Of a stretch of DNA of 64,000 nt, positions 1 through 9,657 are shown one piece after another (positions within the stretch are counted from its first letter, which is position 1; each line of letters opens with the position of its first letter). The stretch covers positions 81,907 to 145,906 of the forward strand of contig NZ_SDEA01000008.1 in NCBI RefSeq assembly GCF_004522155.1, written 5' to 3'. The notes beneath the pieces are model-generated. The model saw only the letters and a list, made by a program, of their open reading frames with translations, ran no database searches and was not told where the DNA came from. The stretch is from Paracoccus luteus. Lineage in GTDB: Bacteria > Pseudomonadota > Alphaproteobacteria > Rhodobacterales > Rhodobacteraceae. A program made the position numbers and the translations under genes.

Positions 1-461
1 TTGACCCCGATGGGGTGAACCTCGCCGGGCTGGGGGCCGAACGGCCCCCTTTCCTCGACCGAGCGGCCGTCGGCGGTGGTATAGAACAGCCGCCCGCGCG
101 CGGGCGCATAGACGACGCCGCGCAGCGGCACGCCGTTTTCGACATAGGCGATGTTGACGGTGAAATCGCCGCGGCGCTGCACGAACTCCTTGGTGCCGTC
201 CAGCGGATCGACGATCAGAAAGCGGTCATGGCTCAGCCCGTGGGTGTCGGCCTGTTCCTCGGTCACCAGCGCCACGCCGGGGAACGCCGCGCGCAGCCCG
301 GCCGAGATCAGCGCGTCGGCGGCCTCGTCGGCCTCGGTCACGGGGGATGCGTCGGATTTCGCCCGCACGGCGAACTCGGGGCCGTCATAGACCTGCATGA
401 TCCTGGCACCGGCCTCCAGCGCCAGACGCCGCATCTCGGGGACGAGTCGATCGAATTGCAT
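1..461 (-). CDS. cysQ: 3'(2'),5'-bisphosphate nucleotidase CysQ (partial, C-terminus outside window)
   Basis: Only the N-terminal ~153 residues are present; the gene runs off the left edge. It belongs to the inositol monophosphatase superfamily. The metal-binding motif DPLDGTKEF lies at residues 85-93, an upstream acidic pair (EE) at 68-69, and TEADEAAD at 42-49, in the order typical of CysQ. CysQ hydrolyses 3'-phosphoadenosine 5'-phosphate, a by-product of sulfate assimilation, to AMP. The ATG at 461 is preceded by AAGGA at a good distance. It is divergent from the ABC-2 permease at 640, so promoters for both should lie in 462-639. A related IMPase subfamily is possible, but the short DPLDGTKEF form favours CysQ. 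Confidence 0.85.
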   Translation of the reverse strand, partial: MQFDRLVPEMRRLALEAGARIMQVYDGPEFAVRAKSDASPVTEADEAADALISAGLRAAFPGVALVTEEQADTHGLSHDRFLIVDPLDGTKEFVQRRGDFTVNIAYVENGVPLRGVVYAPARGRLFYTTADGRSVEERGPFGPQPGEVHPIGV

Positions 462-639
462 GCGCTTTTCCTTGCGGTTCGGGTCCGGCACACCCCCCGC
501 CGCGCCAGCCGCGATTGAATGAGGGCGTCAGGGAACTTATGGTGCGGGGCGAAGCGATCGGCAAGCGGGCACCCCGGCCCCGCCCCGCCCGCCGACCGTC
601 CATCGCCCGTCCAACGCCCGCCACAAGGTTTCCTGACGC

Positions 640-1464
640 ATGTTCGCCCCCCAGCGCCGCAACCGCACCCTTGCCCAGGCGGCGCTCACGACGCTGGCCC
701 TGATCTATCACCAGGCGGTCTACAACGTCCGCAAGACCCACCGGAACGCGGTCATGGCCCTGCTGCTGTCCGTGCTGCAGGCGATGGTGATGATCATGGG
801 GTTCTACGCCATGTTCTGGATCATGGGGGTCAGGCGGTCGCCCCTGCGCGGCGATTTCATGATCTATCTGATGTCCGGCATCTTCATGTTCATGACCCAT
901 GTGCAGACCGCCGGGGCGGTGTCGATGGCCGGGGGCGCGACCCAGGCGATCATGAAGCACGGGCCGATGAACACCGCCGTGACCATCTGCGGCGAGGCAT
1001 TGGGCGTGCTTTACCTCAAGATCTTCTCGGTCCTCGTGGTCCTGGGGTTCTATCACCTGGCCATCAACCCGGTCGAGATCGAGAACTGGCGCGGCGCGCT
1101 GGGGATGCTGATCCTTGCATGGTTCACCGGCGCCTGTGTGGGGCTGATCTTCCTGTCCCTCCGCACCTGGTGGCCCGAAGGGGGCAAGATCGGCACCATG
1201 ATCTATCAGCGGGTGAACATGATCGCGTCGGGCAAGATGTTCGTGGCCAACGCGATGCCCGGTTTCCTGATCGAGATGTTCGACTGGAACCCGCTGTTCC
1301 ACATCATCGACCAGACCCGCGGGTTCATGTTCATCAACTATTCGCCGCACCACAGCTCGGTCACCTATCCGATCTGGGCGGGGCTGACGCTGCTGATGAT
1401 CGGGCTGATGATGGAGTTCGTGACCCGCAACGCCGCATCGCTGAGCTGGTCGGCCGGGCGCTGA
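640..1464 (+). CDS. ABC-2 type permease, polysaccharide-export (KpsM-like) family
   Basis: 274 residues with about six hydrophobic segments (near 35-60, 75-95, 125-145, 155-175, 180-200 and 245-265) and a basic N-terminus, the layout of an ABC-2 inner-membrane permease. The size and the position of the first helix after ~35 cytosolic residues match permeases that export capsular polysaccharide or polyol-type lipids. No matching ATPase gene lies beside it in this window, so its nucleotide-binding partner must be elsewhere or off the left edge. The start ATG at 640 has a weak AAGG about 12 bases upstream. The exported substrate cannot be read from sequence. Confidence 0.7.
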   Translation: MFAPQRRNRTLAQAALTTLALIYHQAVYNVRKTHRNAVMALLLSVLQAMVMIMGFYAMFWIMGVRRSPLRGDFMIYLMSGIFMFMTHVQTAGAVSMAGGATQAIMKHGPMNTAVTICGEALGVLYLKIFSVLVVLGFYHLAINPVEIENWRGALGMLILAWFTGACVGLIFLSLRTWWPEGGKIGTMIYQRVNMIASGKMFVANAMPGFLIEMFDWNPLFHIIDQTRGFMFINYSPHHSSVTYPIWAGLTLLMIGLMMEFVTRNAASLSWSAGR

Positions 1465-1606
1465 CGGGGCTGGCCCCGGCACCCGGTCTTTCCTGCACGG
1501 TGCCGCGTCGCGGCGGCGACACGGCGCCCTGCCCGGCCGTAACCGCCGCCTTTCCCGCGCGCGCCTGTTCATCGCCCCGCCATGCCGGAACTTGCGGTTC
1601 GGCGCG

Positions 1607-1634
1607 CTTGCGCCCCCAAAACCGCACCCTATAT
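1607..1634 (+). promoter_or_regulatory. RpoH (sigma-32 type) heat-shock promoter of dnaK
   Basis: CTTG at 1607-1610, a 17-base spacer, then CCTATAT at 1628-1634. This matches the alphaproteobacterial RpoH pattern CTTG-N17/18-CYTATNT at every specified position. It lies about 110 bases upstream of the dnaK start, so the transcript would begin near 1641. The match and the downstream gene agree, which makes the call strong for a promoter read by eye. Confidence 0.8.
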
Positions 1635-1744
1635 ACGCTGCGAAGCCGACCGGGGCTGCCCGGTCATTCACCAGCCACGGGATTTCGGCGCGGGGGCCGC
1701 GGACGGACCCGCATCCGAACCATCGCCGCAAGAAAGGTTTACGC

Positions 1745-3658
<1,914 letters not shown>

Positions 3659-3674
3659 GCGCCTGCCTCGCTGC

Positions 3675-3706
3675 GACCGGCCCGCGCGTGCGTGGGCCGG
3701 TCTTTC
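3675..3706 (+). terminator. terminator/attenuator hairpin between dnaK and dnaJ
   Basis: A perfect 9-bp inverted repeat (GACCGGCCC at 3675-3683 and GGGCCGGTC at 3694-3702, 10-base loop) is followed by TTTC. It ends 42 bases before dnaJ. It probably stops a share of dnaK transcripts, giving less dnaJ than dnaK mRNA. Confidence 0.65.
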
Positions 3707-3748
3707 TGTCAGGGCGCCAGTCGCGCCGATACGGACACCGAGACCCCT

Positions 3749-4909
3749 ATGGCAAAACGCGATTTCTATGATGTTCTGGGTTGCGCGCGCGCAGCGACCG
3801 CGGACGAGATCAAGAAGGCCTATCGCGCCAAGGCCAAGGAACTGCACCCTGACCGCAACCAGGACTGCAAGAAGTCCGAGGCATCGTTCAAGGAAGTGAA
3901 CGAGGCCTATGAATGCCTCAAGGATCCGCAGCGCCGCGCCGCCTATGACCGCTTTGGCCATGCCGCGTTCGATGGCGGCATGGGCGGCATGGGGGGCTTT
4001 GGCCGCCAGCCGCAGGGCGATTTCGGCGCGGCGTTTTCCGACATGTTCGAGGATCTGTTCGGCGATTTCGTCGGCGCGCGCGCCAATGGCGGCGGGCGGG
4101 CGCGGGCGACGCGCGGGCAGGATCTGCGCTATAACCTGCGGGTCTCGCTCGAGGATGCCTATCAGGGGCTGGACAAGACGATCACGGTCCCCGGATCGGT
4201 CGCCTGCGGCGAATGCAACGGCACCGGCGCCGAGGGCGCGGTCGAGCCGACAAGCTGCCCGACCTGTTCCGGCATGGGCAAGGTGCGCGCAAGCCAGGGC
4301 TTCTTCACCGTCGAGCGCACCTGCCCGACCTGCAACGGCCAGGGCCAGATCGTCAAGAACCCCTGCAAATCCTGCCACGGCGCAGGGCGCATCGAACAGG
4401 ACCGCAGCCTGTCGGTGACGATCCCCGCGGGGGTCGAGACGGGCACCCGCATCCGGCTGGCCGGCGAGGGCGAGGCCGGGATGCGCGGCGGCCCGGCGGG
4501 CGATCTGTATATCTTCGTCGAGGTGGCCGAGCACGCGATCTTTATCCGCGACGGCCGCACGCTGGCCTGCCAGGTGCCGGTCGGCATGGCCACCGCCGCA
4601 CTGGGCGGCGAGGTCGAGGTGCCGACGATCGACGGCGGCCGGTCGCGCGTCAAGGTGCCGCCGGGCAGCCAGACGGGCCGCCAGATGCGCCTGCGCGGCA
4701 AGGGCATGCCGCCGCTGCGCCACGGCGCCGGCCTGAACGGAGAGCCGGGCGACATGCTGATCGAACTGACGGTCGAGACGCCGGTGAACCTGACCGCGCG
4801 GCAGAAAGACCTGCTGCGCGAGTTCGAGGCGATCCAGGCCGACAACAACCCGCAGACCGACAATTTCTTTACCAAGATCAAAAGCTTCTGGGACGGGCTG
4901 GGGGGCTGA
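3749..4909 (+). CDS. dnaJ: chaperone DnaJ (Hsp40)
   Basis: 386 residues. The J domain occupies 1-70 with HPD at 33-35, followed by a Gly/Phe-rich stretch (about 75-115), then a cysteine-rich zinc domain with four CxxCxGxG-type motifs (CGECNGTG, CPTCSGMG, CPTCNGQG, CKSCHGAG), then the C-terminal substrate domains. It stimulates DnaK ATPase and delivers clients. The start at 3749 (MAKRDFYDVLG) is the family start. It follows dnaK across a terminator-like hairpin and is expected to be heat-inducible through read-through from the RpoH promoter. Confidence 0.97.
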   Translation: MAKRDFYDVLGCARAATADEIKKAYRAKAKELHPDRNQDCKKSEASFKEVNEAYECLKDPQRRAAYDRFGHAAFDGGMGGMGGFGRQPQGDFGAAFSDMFEDLFGDFVGARANGGGRARATRGQDLRYNLRVSLEDAYQGLDKTITVPGSVACGECNGTGAEGAVEPTSCPTCSGMGKVRASQGFFTVERTCPTCNGQGQIVKNPCKSCHGAGRIEQDRSLSVTIPAGVETGTRIRLAGEGEAGMRGGPAGDLYIFVEVAEHAIFIRDGRTLACQVPVGMATAALGGEVEVPTIDGGRSRVKVPPGSQTGRQMRLRGKGMPPLRHGAGLNGEPGDMLIELTVETPVNLTARQKDLLREFEAIQADNNPQTDNFFTKIKSFWDGLGG

Positions 4910-4984
4910 CCCCCTGCGCGGGGCCGGGGTTCGCGCCCGGCCGCCGTTAACCGCCCCTTAACCCGGCCGTGCCACGCTGGCCTC

Positions 4985-5773
4985 ATGTCCGGGAATCACG
5001 CCTTTCACGAAGCCTCGCCCTCGCTTTTCGGTTTTGCTCCGGCCGACGACGACGTGGTCGAGGTGACGGTCCCGGCCCGTCCCCCGCGGGCGGGCCGGGC
5101 GCCCAGCTATGTGGCCGACCACCGCGCCCGCCTGCGCGACCGTTTCCTGCAGGGCGGGGCCGCGGCGATGCCGGATTACGAGCTGCTGGAGCTGGTGCTG
5201 TTCCGCGCCGTGCCGCGCATGGACATGAAGCCGCTGGCCCGCCGCCTGCTGGACCGTTTCGGCGATTTCAACCGCGTGCTGTCGGCCGAACCTGCGCGGC
5301 TGATGCAGGTCGAGGGCGTCGGACAGGCGGTCGTGACCGAGCTGAAGATCGTTGAGGCGGCGGCGCAGCGGCTGGCGCGGTCGCGCGTCATCAACCGCCC
5401 GGTTCTGACCAGCTGGGACGCGCTGGTCGATTACTGCCACACGGCGATGGCCCACGCCGCCATCGAACAGTTCCGCGTGCTGTATCTGGACCGCAAGAAC
5501 GTCCTGATCGCGGACGAGGAACAGGCCCGCGGCACCGTCGATCACGTCCCCGTCTATCCGCGAGAGATCGTGCGCCGCGCGCTCGAGCTGAACGCCAGCG
5601 CAATGATCCTTGTCCACAACCACCCCTCGGGCGACCCGACGCCCAGCCAGCCCGACATCGCCATGACCGCGCAGATCGTGGCGGCGGCGGCGACGATGGG
5701 CATCGTCATCCACGACCACCTGATCATCGGGAAAAGCCGCGACCTGAGCTTTCGGGCGCAGGGGCTGCTGTGA
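4985..5773 (+). CDS. radC: RadC family JAB/MPN-domain protein
   Basis: 262 residues. A helix-hairpin-helix-like N-terminal half (around 55-115) precedes a JAB/MPN domain containing the metalloprotease-like motif HNHPSGDPTPS with a downstream Asp (SQPD) and an upstream Glu, so the JAMM metal ligands look complete. RadC proteins were long labelled DNA repair factors, but the biochemical role is unsettled. The first ~40 residues are poorly conserved and contain a short run of prolines and arginines. It is 75 bases downstream of dnaJ with no obvious terminator between. Confidence 0.93.
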   Translation: MSGNHAFHEASPSLFGFAPADDDVVEVTVPARPPRAGRAPSYVADHRARLRDRFLQGGAAAMPDYELLELVLFRAVPRMDMKPLARRLLDRFGDFNRVLSAEPARLMQVEGVGQAVVTELKIVEAAAQRLARSRVINRPVLTSWDALVDYCHTAMAHAAIEQFRVLYLDRKNVLIADEEQARGTVDHVPVYPREIVRRALELNASAMILVHNHPSGDPTPSQPDIAMTAQIVAAAATMGIVIHDHLIIGKSRDLSFRAQGLL

Positions 5774-5911
5774 GTAAGGCGCAACCGCGCGGTCCGGCGC
5801 CGCCCGCGCCGACGGGTCCGCCCGGCAAGCGGCGGCTGCGCGCCGTCCCACTCTGCCCTCGCAACCGGCATCGCCTTCTGCGACGTTGCGCCGAAAGCAG
5901 GGGGATACGCC

Positions 5912-6925
5912 ATGACCGACCTGATCGCCGCCCTTGGACTGCGCTGCCCGGTGCTGCAGGCGCCGATGGCGGGCACGTCGACCCCCGCCCTTGCGGCGGC
6001 GGTGTCGAACGCGGGCGGGCTGGGCAATCTGGGGCTGGCCGCCATGACGCCGCAGCAGGCGGCGCAGGCGATGGCCGAGACGGCCGCGCTGACCGGCCGC
6101 GCCTGGGGCGTCAATCTGTTCTGCCACCGCCCGCCCGTCCGCGACCCGGTGCGAGAGGCCGCGTGGCTCGACCGCCTTGCCCCGCATTTCACCCGGTTCG
6201 GCGCGCAGCCCCCCGCATCGCTGCGCGAGATCTACCTCAGCTTTCTGCAGGACGACGCGATGCTGGCGGCCGTCGTGGCGGCGCGCCCGCGGCTGGTCAG
6301 CTTTCACTTTGGCCTGCCCCGGCCGGACCAGATCGCGGCCCTGCGCGAAACGGGCGCGCTGCTGGCGGCGACCGCAACAGGCCCGGCCGAGGCGCAGGCG
6401 ATTGCGGACGCGGGGCTGGACGCCATCGTCGCGCAGGGCTGGCAGGCGGGCGGGCACCGCGGCATCTTCGACCCCGACGGCCCCGACGAGCGGCTGGACA
6501 CGCTGGATCTGGTGGCGCGGCTGGTTCCCCTTGGCCTGCCGGTGATCGCGGCGGGGGCGATCATGCAGGCGTCGGACACCCGCGCGGCGCTGGCGGCGGG
6601 GGCGGCGGCGGTGCAATGCGGCACGGCCTTTCTGCGCGCCCCCGAGGCCGCGACCCCGCAGCCCCACCGCGACGCGCTGGCTGTGGGCGAGACGGTGATG
6701 ACCGCCGCCATATCCGGGCGGCCGGCACGGGCCTGCGTCAACGACTTCACCCAGCTGGGCGGCGCCGGGGCGGGCTATCCGATGACCTATGACGCGGGCA
6801 AGGCGCTGAACGCGGCGGCGCTGGCGGCGGGTCACACCGGCTTTGGCCCGCATTGGGCGGGCACGGGGGCCGCGCAGGCGGTCGCGCGGCCGGCGGCGGA
6901 AACGGTTGCGGCGCTGTGCCCCTAA
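5912..6925 (+). CDS. nitronate monooxygenase (2-nitropropane dioxygenase family)
   Basis: 337 residues with the TIM-barrel FMN fold of the family: N-terminal CPVLQAPMAG, AVSNAGGLGNLG at about 31-42, and the FMN-phosphate region GWQAGGHRG near 175. These enzymes oxidise toxic nitronates such as propionate-3-nitronate using FMN and O2. AGGGGGA gives a clear ribosome-binding site before the ATG at 5912. It stands alone between radC and a convergent repeat-filled gap. An FMN-dependent enoyl reductase of the FabK group shares this fold but normally differs in length and motif context. Confidence 0.85.
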   Translation: MTDLIAALGLRCPVLQAPMAGTSTPALAAAVSNAGGLGNLGLAAMTPQQAAQAMAETAALTGRAWGVNLFCHRPPVRDPVREAAWLDRLAPHFTRFGAQPPASLREIYLSFLQDDAMLAAVVAARPRLVSFHFGLPRPDQIAALRETGALLAATATGPAEAQAIADAGLDAIVAQGWQAGGHRGIFDPDGPDERLDTLDLVARLVPLGLPVIAAGAIMQASDTRAALAAGAAAVQCGTAFLRAPEAATPQPHRDALAVGETVMTAAISGRPARACVNDFTQLGGAGAGYPMTYDAGKALNAAALAAGHTGFGPHWAGTGAAQAVARPAAETVAALCP

Positions 6926-6937
6926 TGGCGGGGCCTT

Positions 6938-7310
6938 GGCGGCAGATTGGCCGAGGCGGTGATCGCCACCGCCAACCCGGCGGCAGGTTCGCCGACGCCT
7001 CCCGGCGCGGGTTCACCAACGCGCTGATCGCCTGGGCCAGTCCGGCGCGGGTTCACCGATGCCTCCATCGCGGCGCGGGTTTGCCAATATCCCGATCGCC
7101 TCTGCCAGTCCGGCGACAGGCTCACCAACGCCCTGATCGCCTCGGCCAGCCCGGCGCAGGTGCGGCGATGCCCTGATCGCCCCAGCCAGTCATCGCGGGT
7201 TCGCTCACGCCTGTCGCCGCGGCCAGCCCGGCGCGGGTTCACCGACGCCCTGATCGCTGCAGGCGGCAGGCTCACCGACGCCCCCATCGCCGCGACCGGC
7301 TCGGCGGCAG
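6938..7310. repeat. array of degenerate ~40-bp direct repeats in a convergent intergenic gap
   Basis: The gap between nitronate monooxygenase (+) and serB (-) is filled by about nine to ten imperfect copies of a unit whose core is GGGTTCACCRACGCCCTGAT followed by CGCC and often a GCCAGTCC/GCCAGCCC tail. Copies start near 6938, 6979, 7004, 7044, 7072, 7112, 7153, 7192, 7230 and 7261. Full units are 38-42 bp and truncated ones 25-31 bp. The unit length is not a multiple of three, so a repeat protein is unlikely even though some frames stay open. The rest of the gap (6926-7359) holds no gene that I can support. Confidence 0.8.
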
Positions 7311-7359
7311 GCGCGCCTGGCCGGTCCTGCCCGCTTGCGCGCCGCCTCCTCCCGGTCTC

Positions 7360-8241
7360 TCAGCCCGCGACGAACTCATCCGCGCCATAGCCCTGCAGAT
7401 ACAGCAGCGCGGTCAGGTCGCCGTGGTTGATGCGGATCGGGGCCTGCGCCGCGACCACGGGTTTGGCATGCAGCGCCACGCCCGCGCCCGCCAGCTGCAG
7501 CATGCCCAGGTCGTTCGCGCCGTCGCCCACCGCCAGCACGTCGGCGGCGGTCAGCCCGCGGCGCGCGACGATGTCGTTCAGCGCGTCCACCTTGGCCTCG
7601 CGTCCCAGGATCGGCAGCGCCACGCGGCCGGTCAGCCGCCCCGCGCCGTCGGACAGCAGCACGTTGGCGCGCTGTTCGTCGAACCCCAGCCGGTCGGCGA
7701 CCGGCCCGGTGAAATCGGTGAAGCCGCCGGACACCAGCGCGGTCCACGCGCCCTGCGCCTTCATCGTGGCGACCAGCGTCGCGCCGCCGCGGGCCAGCGT
7801 GATGCGGGTTTCCAGAACCTCGGCCACGACCGACTCCGGCAGCCCTTCCAGCACCGCCACGCGGGCGACCAGCGCCTCGTGAAAGTTCAGCTCGCCGTTC
7901 ATGGCGCGGGCGGTGATCGCCGCGACCAGCGGGCCAAAGCCTGCGACGGCGGCCAGCTCGTCGATGCACTCCTGGTCGATCATGGTCGAATCCATGTCCG
8001 CCAGCAGCACCGCCTTGCGCCGGTTGGCGGTCGGCTGGACCGCCACGTCGATGCCGCGCGCGTCCAGTTCCGCCTGAACGGCGTCAAAGTCGGCGGGGCG
8101 GTCCGCCACCGGAAACTCGGCCGCGATCGAGGGGTCCAGCCACAGCGCGTGACCGCCGTCCCAGCGGCGTTGCAGCGCGGTGACGCTGTCGTCGTCCAGG
8201 TCTGCGCGGCCCGGCGCGGCAAGGATGCTGACGGTAAACAT
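7360..8241 (-). CDS. serB: phosphoserine phosphatase SerB
   Basis: 293 residues. HAD motif I DMDSTMID is near residue 80, motif II SGGFTDF near 175, and motif III/IV GDGANDLGML near 250, with an N-terminal ACT-like region of about 75 residues. It performs the last step of serine synthesis, dephosphorylating O-phospho-L-serine. The start at 8241 (MFTVSIL) fits the family; the frame is open 13 codons further but without similarity. It is divergent from serC-serA, so all three serine pathway genes share one control region (8242-8403). Confidence 0.95.
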   Translation of the reverse strand: MFTVSILAAPGRADLDDDSVTALQRRWDGGHALWLDPSIAAEFPVADRPADFDAVQAELDARGIDVAVQPTANRRKAVLLADMDSTMIDQECIDELAAVAGFGPLVAAITARAMNGELNFHEALVARVAVLEGLPESVVAEVLETRITLARGGATLVATMKAQGAWTALVSGGFTDFTGPVADRLGFDEQRANVLLSDGAGRLTGRVALPILGREAKVDALNDIVARRGLTAADVLAVGDGANDLGMLQLAGAGVALHAKPVVAAQAPIRINHGDLTALLYLQGYGADEFVAG

Positions 8242-8363
8242 GAAAACCCCCGACAGATGTCGCCGCCCGCATAAGGGCAAACGCGCCCGCCCGCCAGCCG
8301 GGCGCCGCCGCGATTTCGCGCTTGCGGCGAATCGCGCGGCCGATTACGCCGGTCAGCGGGACA

Positions 8364-8401
8364 CACCGCCCCAACGCGGTGCTTTTTAGCTGGAAGGCTA
8401 A
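8364..8401 (+). promoter_or_regulatory. serC leader RNA motif: terminator-like hairpin plus RBS-sequestering hairpin
   Basis: Two adjacent stem-loops precede serC. The first is CACCGC (8364-8369) paired with GCGGTG (8376-8381), followed by CTTTTT like a terminator. The second is TTAGC (8386-8390) paired with GCTAA (8397-8401), with the Shine-Dalgarno GGAAGG in and beside its loop, six bases from the serC ATG. This corresponds to the serC motif described in alphaproteobacteria, whose last hairpin overlaps the serC RBS. The ligand or factor it senses is not known. Confidence 0.75.
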
Positions 8402-8403
8402 CC

Positions 8404-9552
8404 ATGCTCGACACGACGACCCCGGCAACGCGGCCGGCCAATCCGCGTTTTTCCTCTGGCCCCTGCGCCAAGATCCCCCATTATTCGCTGGACCTGCTTG
8501 CCGACGCGCCCCTGGGCCGTTCGCATCGCGCCGCCATCGGCAAGTCCAGGCTGGCCCGCGCCATCGACCTGACGCGCGAGGTGCTGGGCGTTCCCGCCGA
8601 TTACCGCATCGGCATCGTGCCGGGGTCCGACACCGGCGCCGTGGAAATGGCGATGTGGACGATGCTGGGCGAACGCCCGGTGGAAATGCTCGCCTGGGAA
8701 AGTTTTGGCGAGGGCTGGGTCACCGACGCCGTCAAGCAGCTGAAGCTGGACGCGACCGTGCGCAAGGCCGACTATGGCCACATCGTCGATCTGGCGCAGG
8801 TCGATTTCGACCGCGACGTCGTGTTCACCTGGAACGGCACGACCAGCGGCGTCTGCCTGCCGAACGGCGACGCCATCCCCGCCGACCGCGCCGGGCTGAC
8901 GATCTGCGACGCGACCAGCGCCGCGTTCGCGATGGACCTGCCTTGGGACCGGCTGGATGTGGTGACCTTCAGCTGGCAGAAAGCATTGGGCGGCGAGGGC
9001 GCGCATGGCGTGCTGATCCTGTCGCCGCGCGCTGTCGCCCGGCTGGAAAGCTATGTCCCCGACCGCCCGCTGCCCAAGATCTTTCGCCTGACCAAGGGCG
9101 GCAAGCTGATCGAGGGCATCTTCAAGGGCGAGACGATCAACACGCCGTCCATGCTGTGCGTCGAGGATTACATCGTCGCGCTGGAATGGGCGCAGTCGGT
9201 GGGCGGGCTGGACGGGCTGATCGCCCGGTCGCAGGCCAACGCCCGCACCGTGGCCGAGTTCGTGGACGCCCGCGACTGGATCGAGAACCTGGCGGCGGAC
9301 CCCGCCACGGCGTCGAACACCTCGGTCTGCCTGCGCTTTACCGATCCGCGCATCAAGGACGCCGCGGCCTTCGCCAAGGCCGTGGCCAAGCGGCTGGAGA
9401 AGGAGGGCGTCGCCTATGACATCGGCGCCTATCGCGATGCACCGGCCGGGCTGCGGATCTGGTGCGGATCGACGGTGGAAACCGCCGATGTCGCGGCCCT
9501 GATGCCGTGGATCGACTGGGCGTTCCAGCAGGAAATCGCAGCGCAGGGCTGA
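8404..9552 (+). CDS. serC: phosphoserine aminotransferase SerC
   Basis: 382 residues, a class V PLP aminotransferase of the longer alphaproteobacterial SerC type. The likely Schiff-base lysine lies in [15 protein letters not shown] near residue 195, and the N-terminal [11 protein letters not shown] binds substrate. It converts 3-phosphohydroxypyruvate and glutamate to phosphoserine and 2-oxoglutarate. Translation starts six bases after a GGAAGG that is held in a hairpin (serC leader). serA follows after 105 bases containing a REP-like element, so the two are probably one transcript. Confidence 0.96.
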   Translation: MLDTTTPATRPANPRFSSGPCAKIPHYSLDLLADAPLGRSHRAAIGKSRLARAIDLTREVLGVPADYRIGIVPGSDTGAVEMAMWTMLGERPVEMLAWESFGEGWVTDAVKQLKLDATVRKADYGHIVDLAQVDFDRDVVFTWNGTTSGVCLPNGDAIPADRAGLTICDATSAAFAMDLPWDRLDVVTFSWQKALGGEGAHGVLILSPRAVARLESYVPDRPLPKIFRLTKGGKLIEGIFKGETINTPSMLCVEDYIVALEWAQSVGGLDGLIARSQANARTVAEFVDARDWIENLAADPATASNTSVCLRFTDPRIKDAAAFAKAVAKRLEKEGVAYDIGAYRDAPAGLRIWCGSTVETADVAALMPWIDWAFQQEIAAQG

Positions 9553-9557
9553 CTGCG

Positions 9558-9606
9558 CCCGGGGGCGCTGCCCCCGGACCCCGGGATATTTCAACACCAA
9601 AGACGA
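9558..9606. repeat. REP-like palindromic element between serC and serA
   Basis: Just after the serC stop, CCGGGGG (9559-9565) pairs with CCCCCGG (9571-9577) around CGCTG, then comes ACCCCGGGATATTTCAACAC and CAAAGACG. As I remember them, sequences of this form (GC hairpin, then CCCCGGGATATTT, then an A-rich AAAGA tail) recur in intergenic regions of Rhodobacterales genomes. Only one clear copy is visible in this window, so the assignment to a repeat family rests on prior knowledge. In this position it could also act as an mRNA-stabilising or attenuating hairpin. Confidence 0.5.
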
Positions 9607-9657
9607 TGCAGGCGCTGGCGGACCGCCGCGCGCTGCCCCATCACGAGGATAAGGCGA

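Noticed and set aside
6922..7287. 121-codon minus-strand frame across the repeat array
   Set aside because: The repeats are ~40 bp and shift frame from unit to unit, there is no ribosome-binding site, and the peptide has no consistent periodicity.
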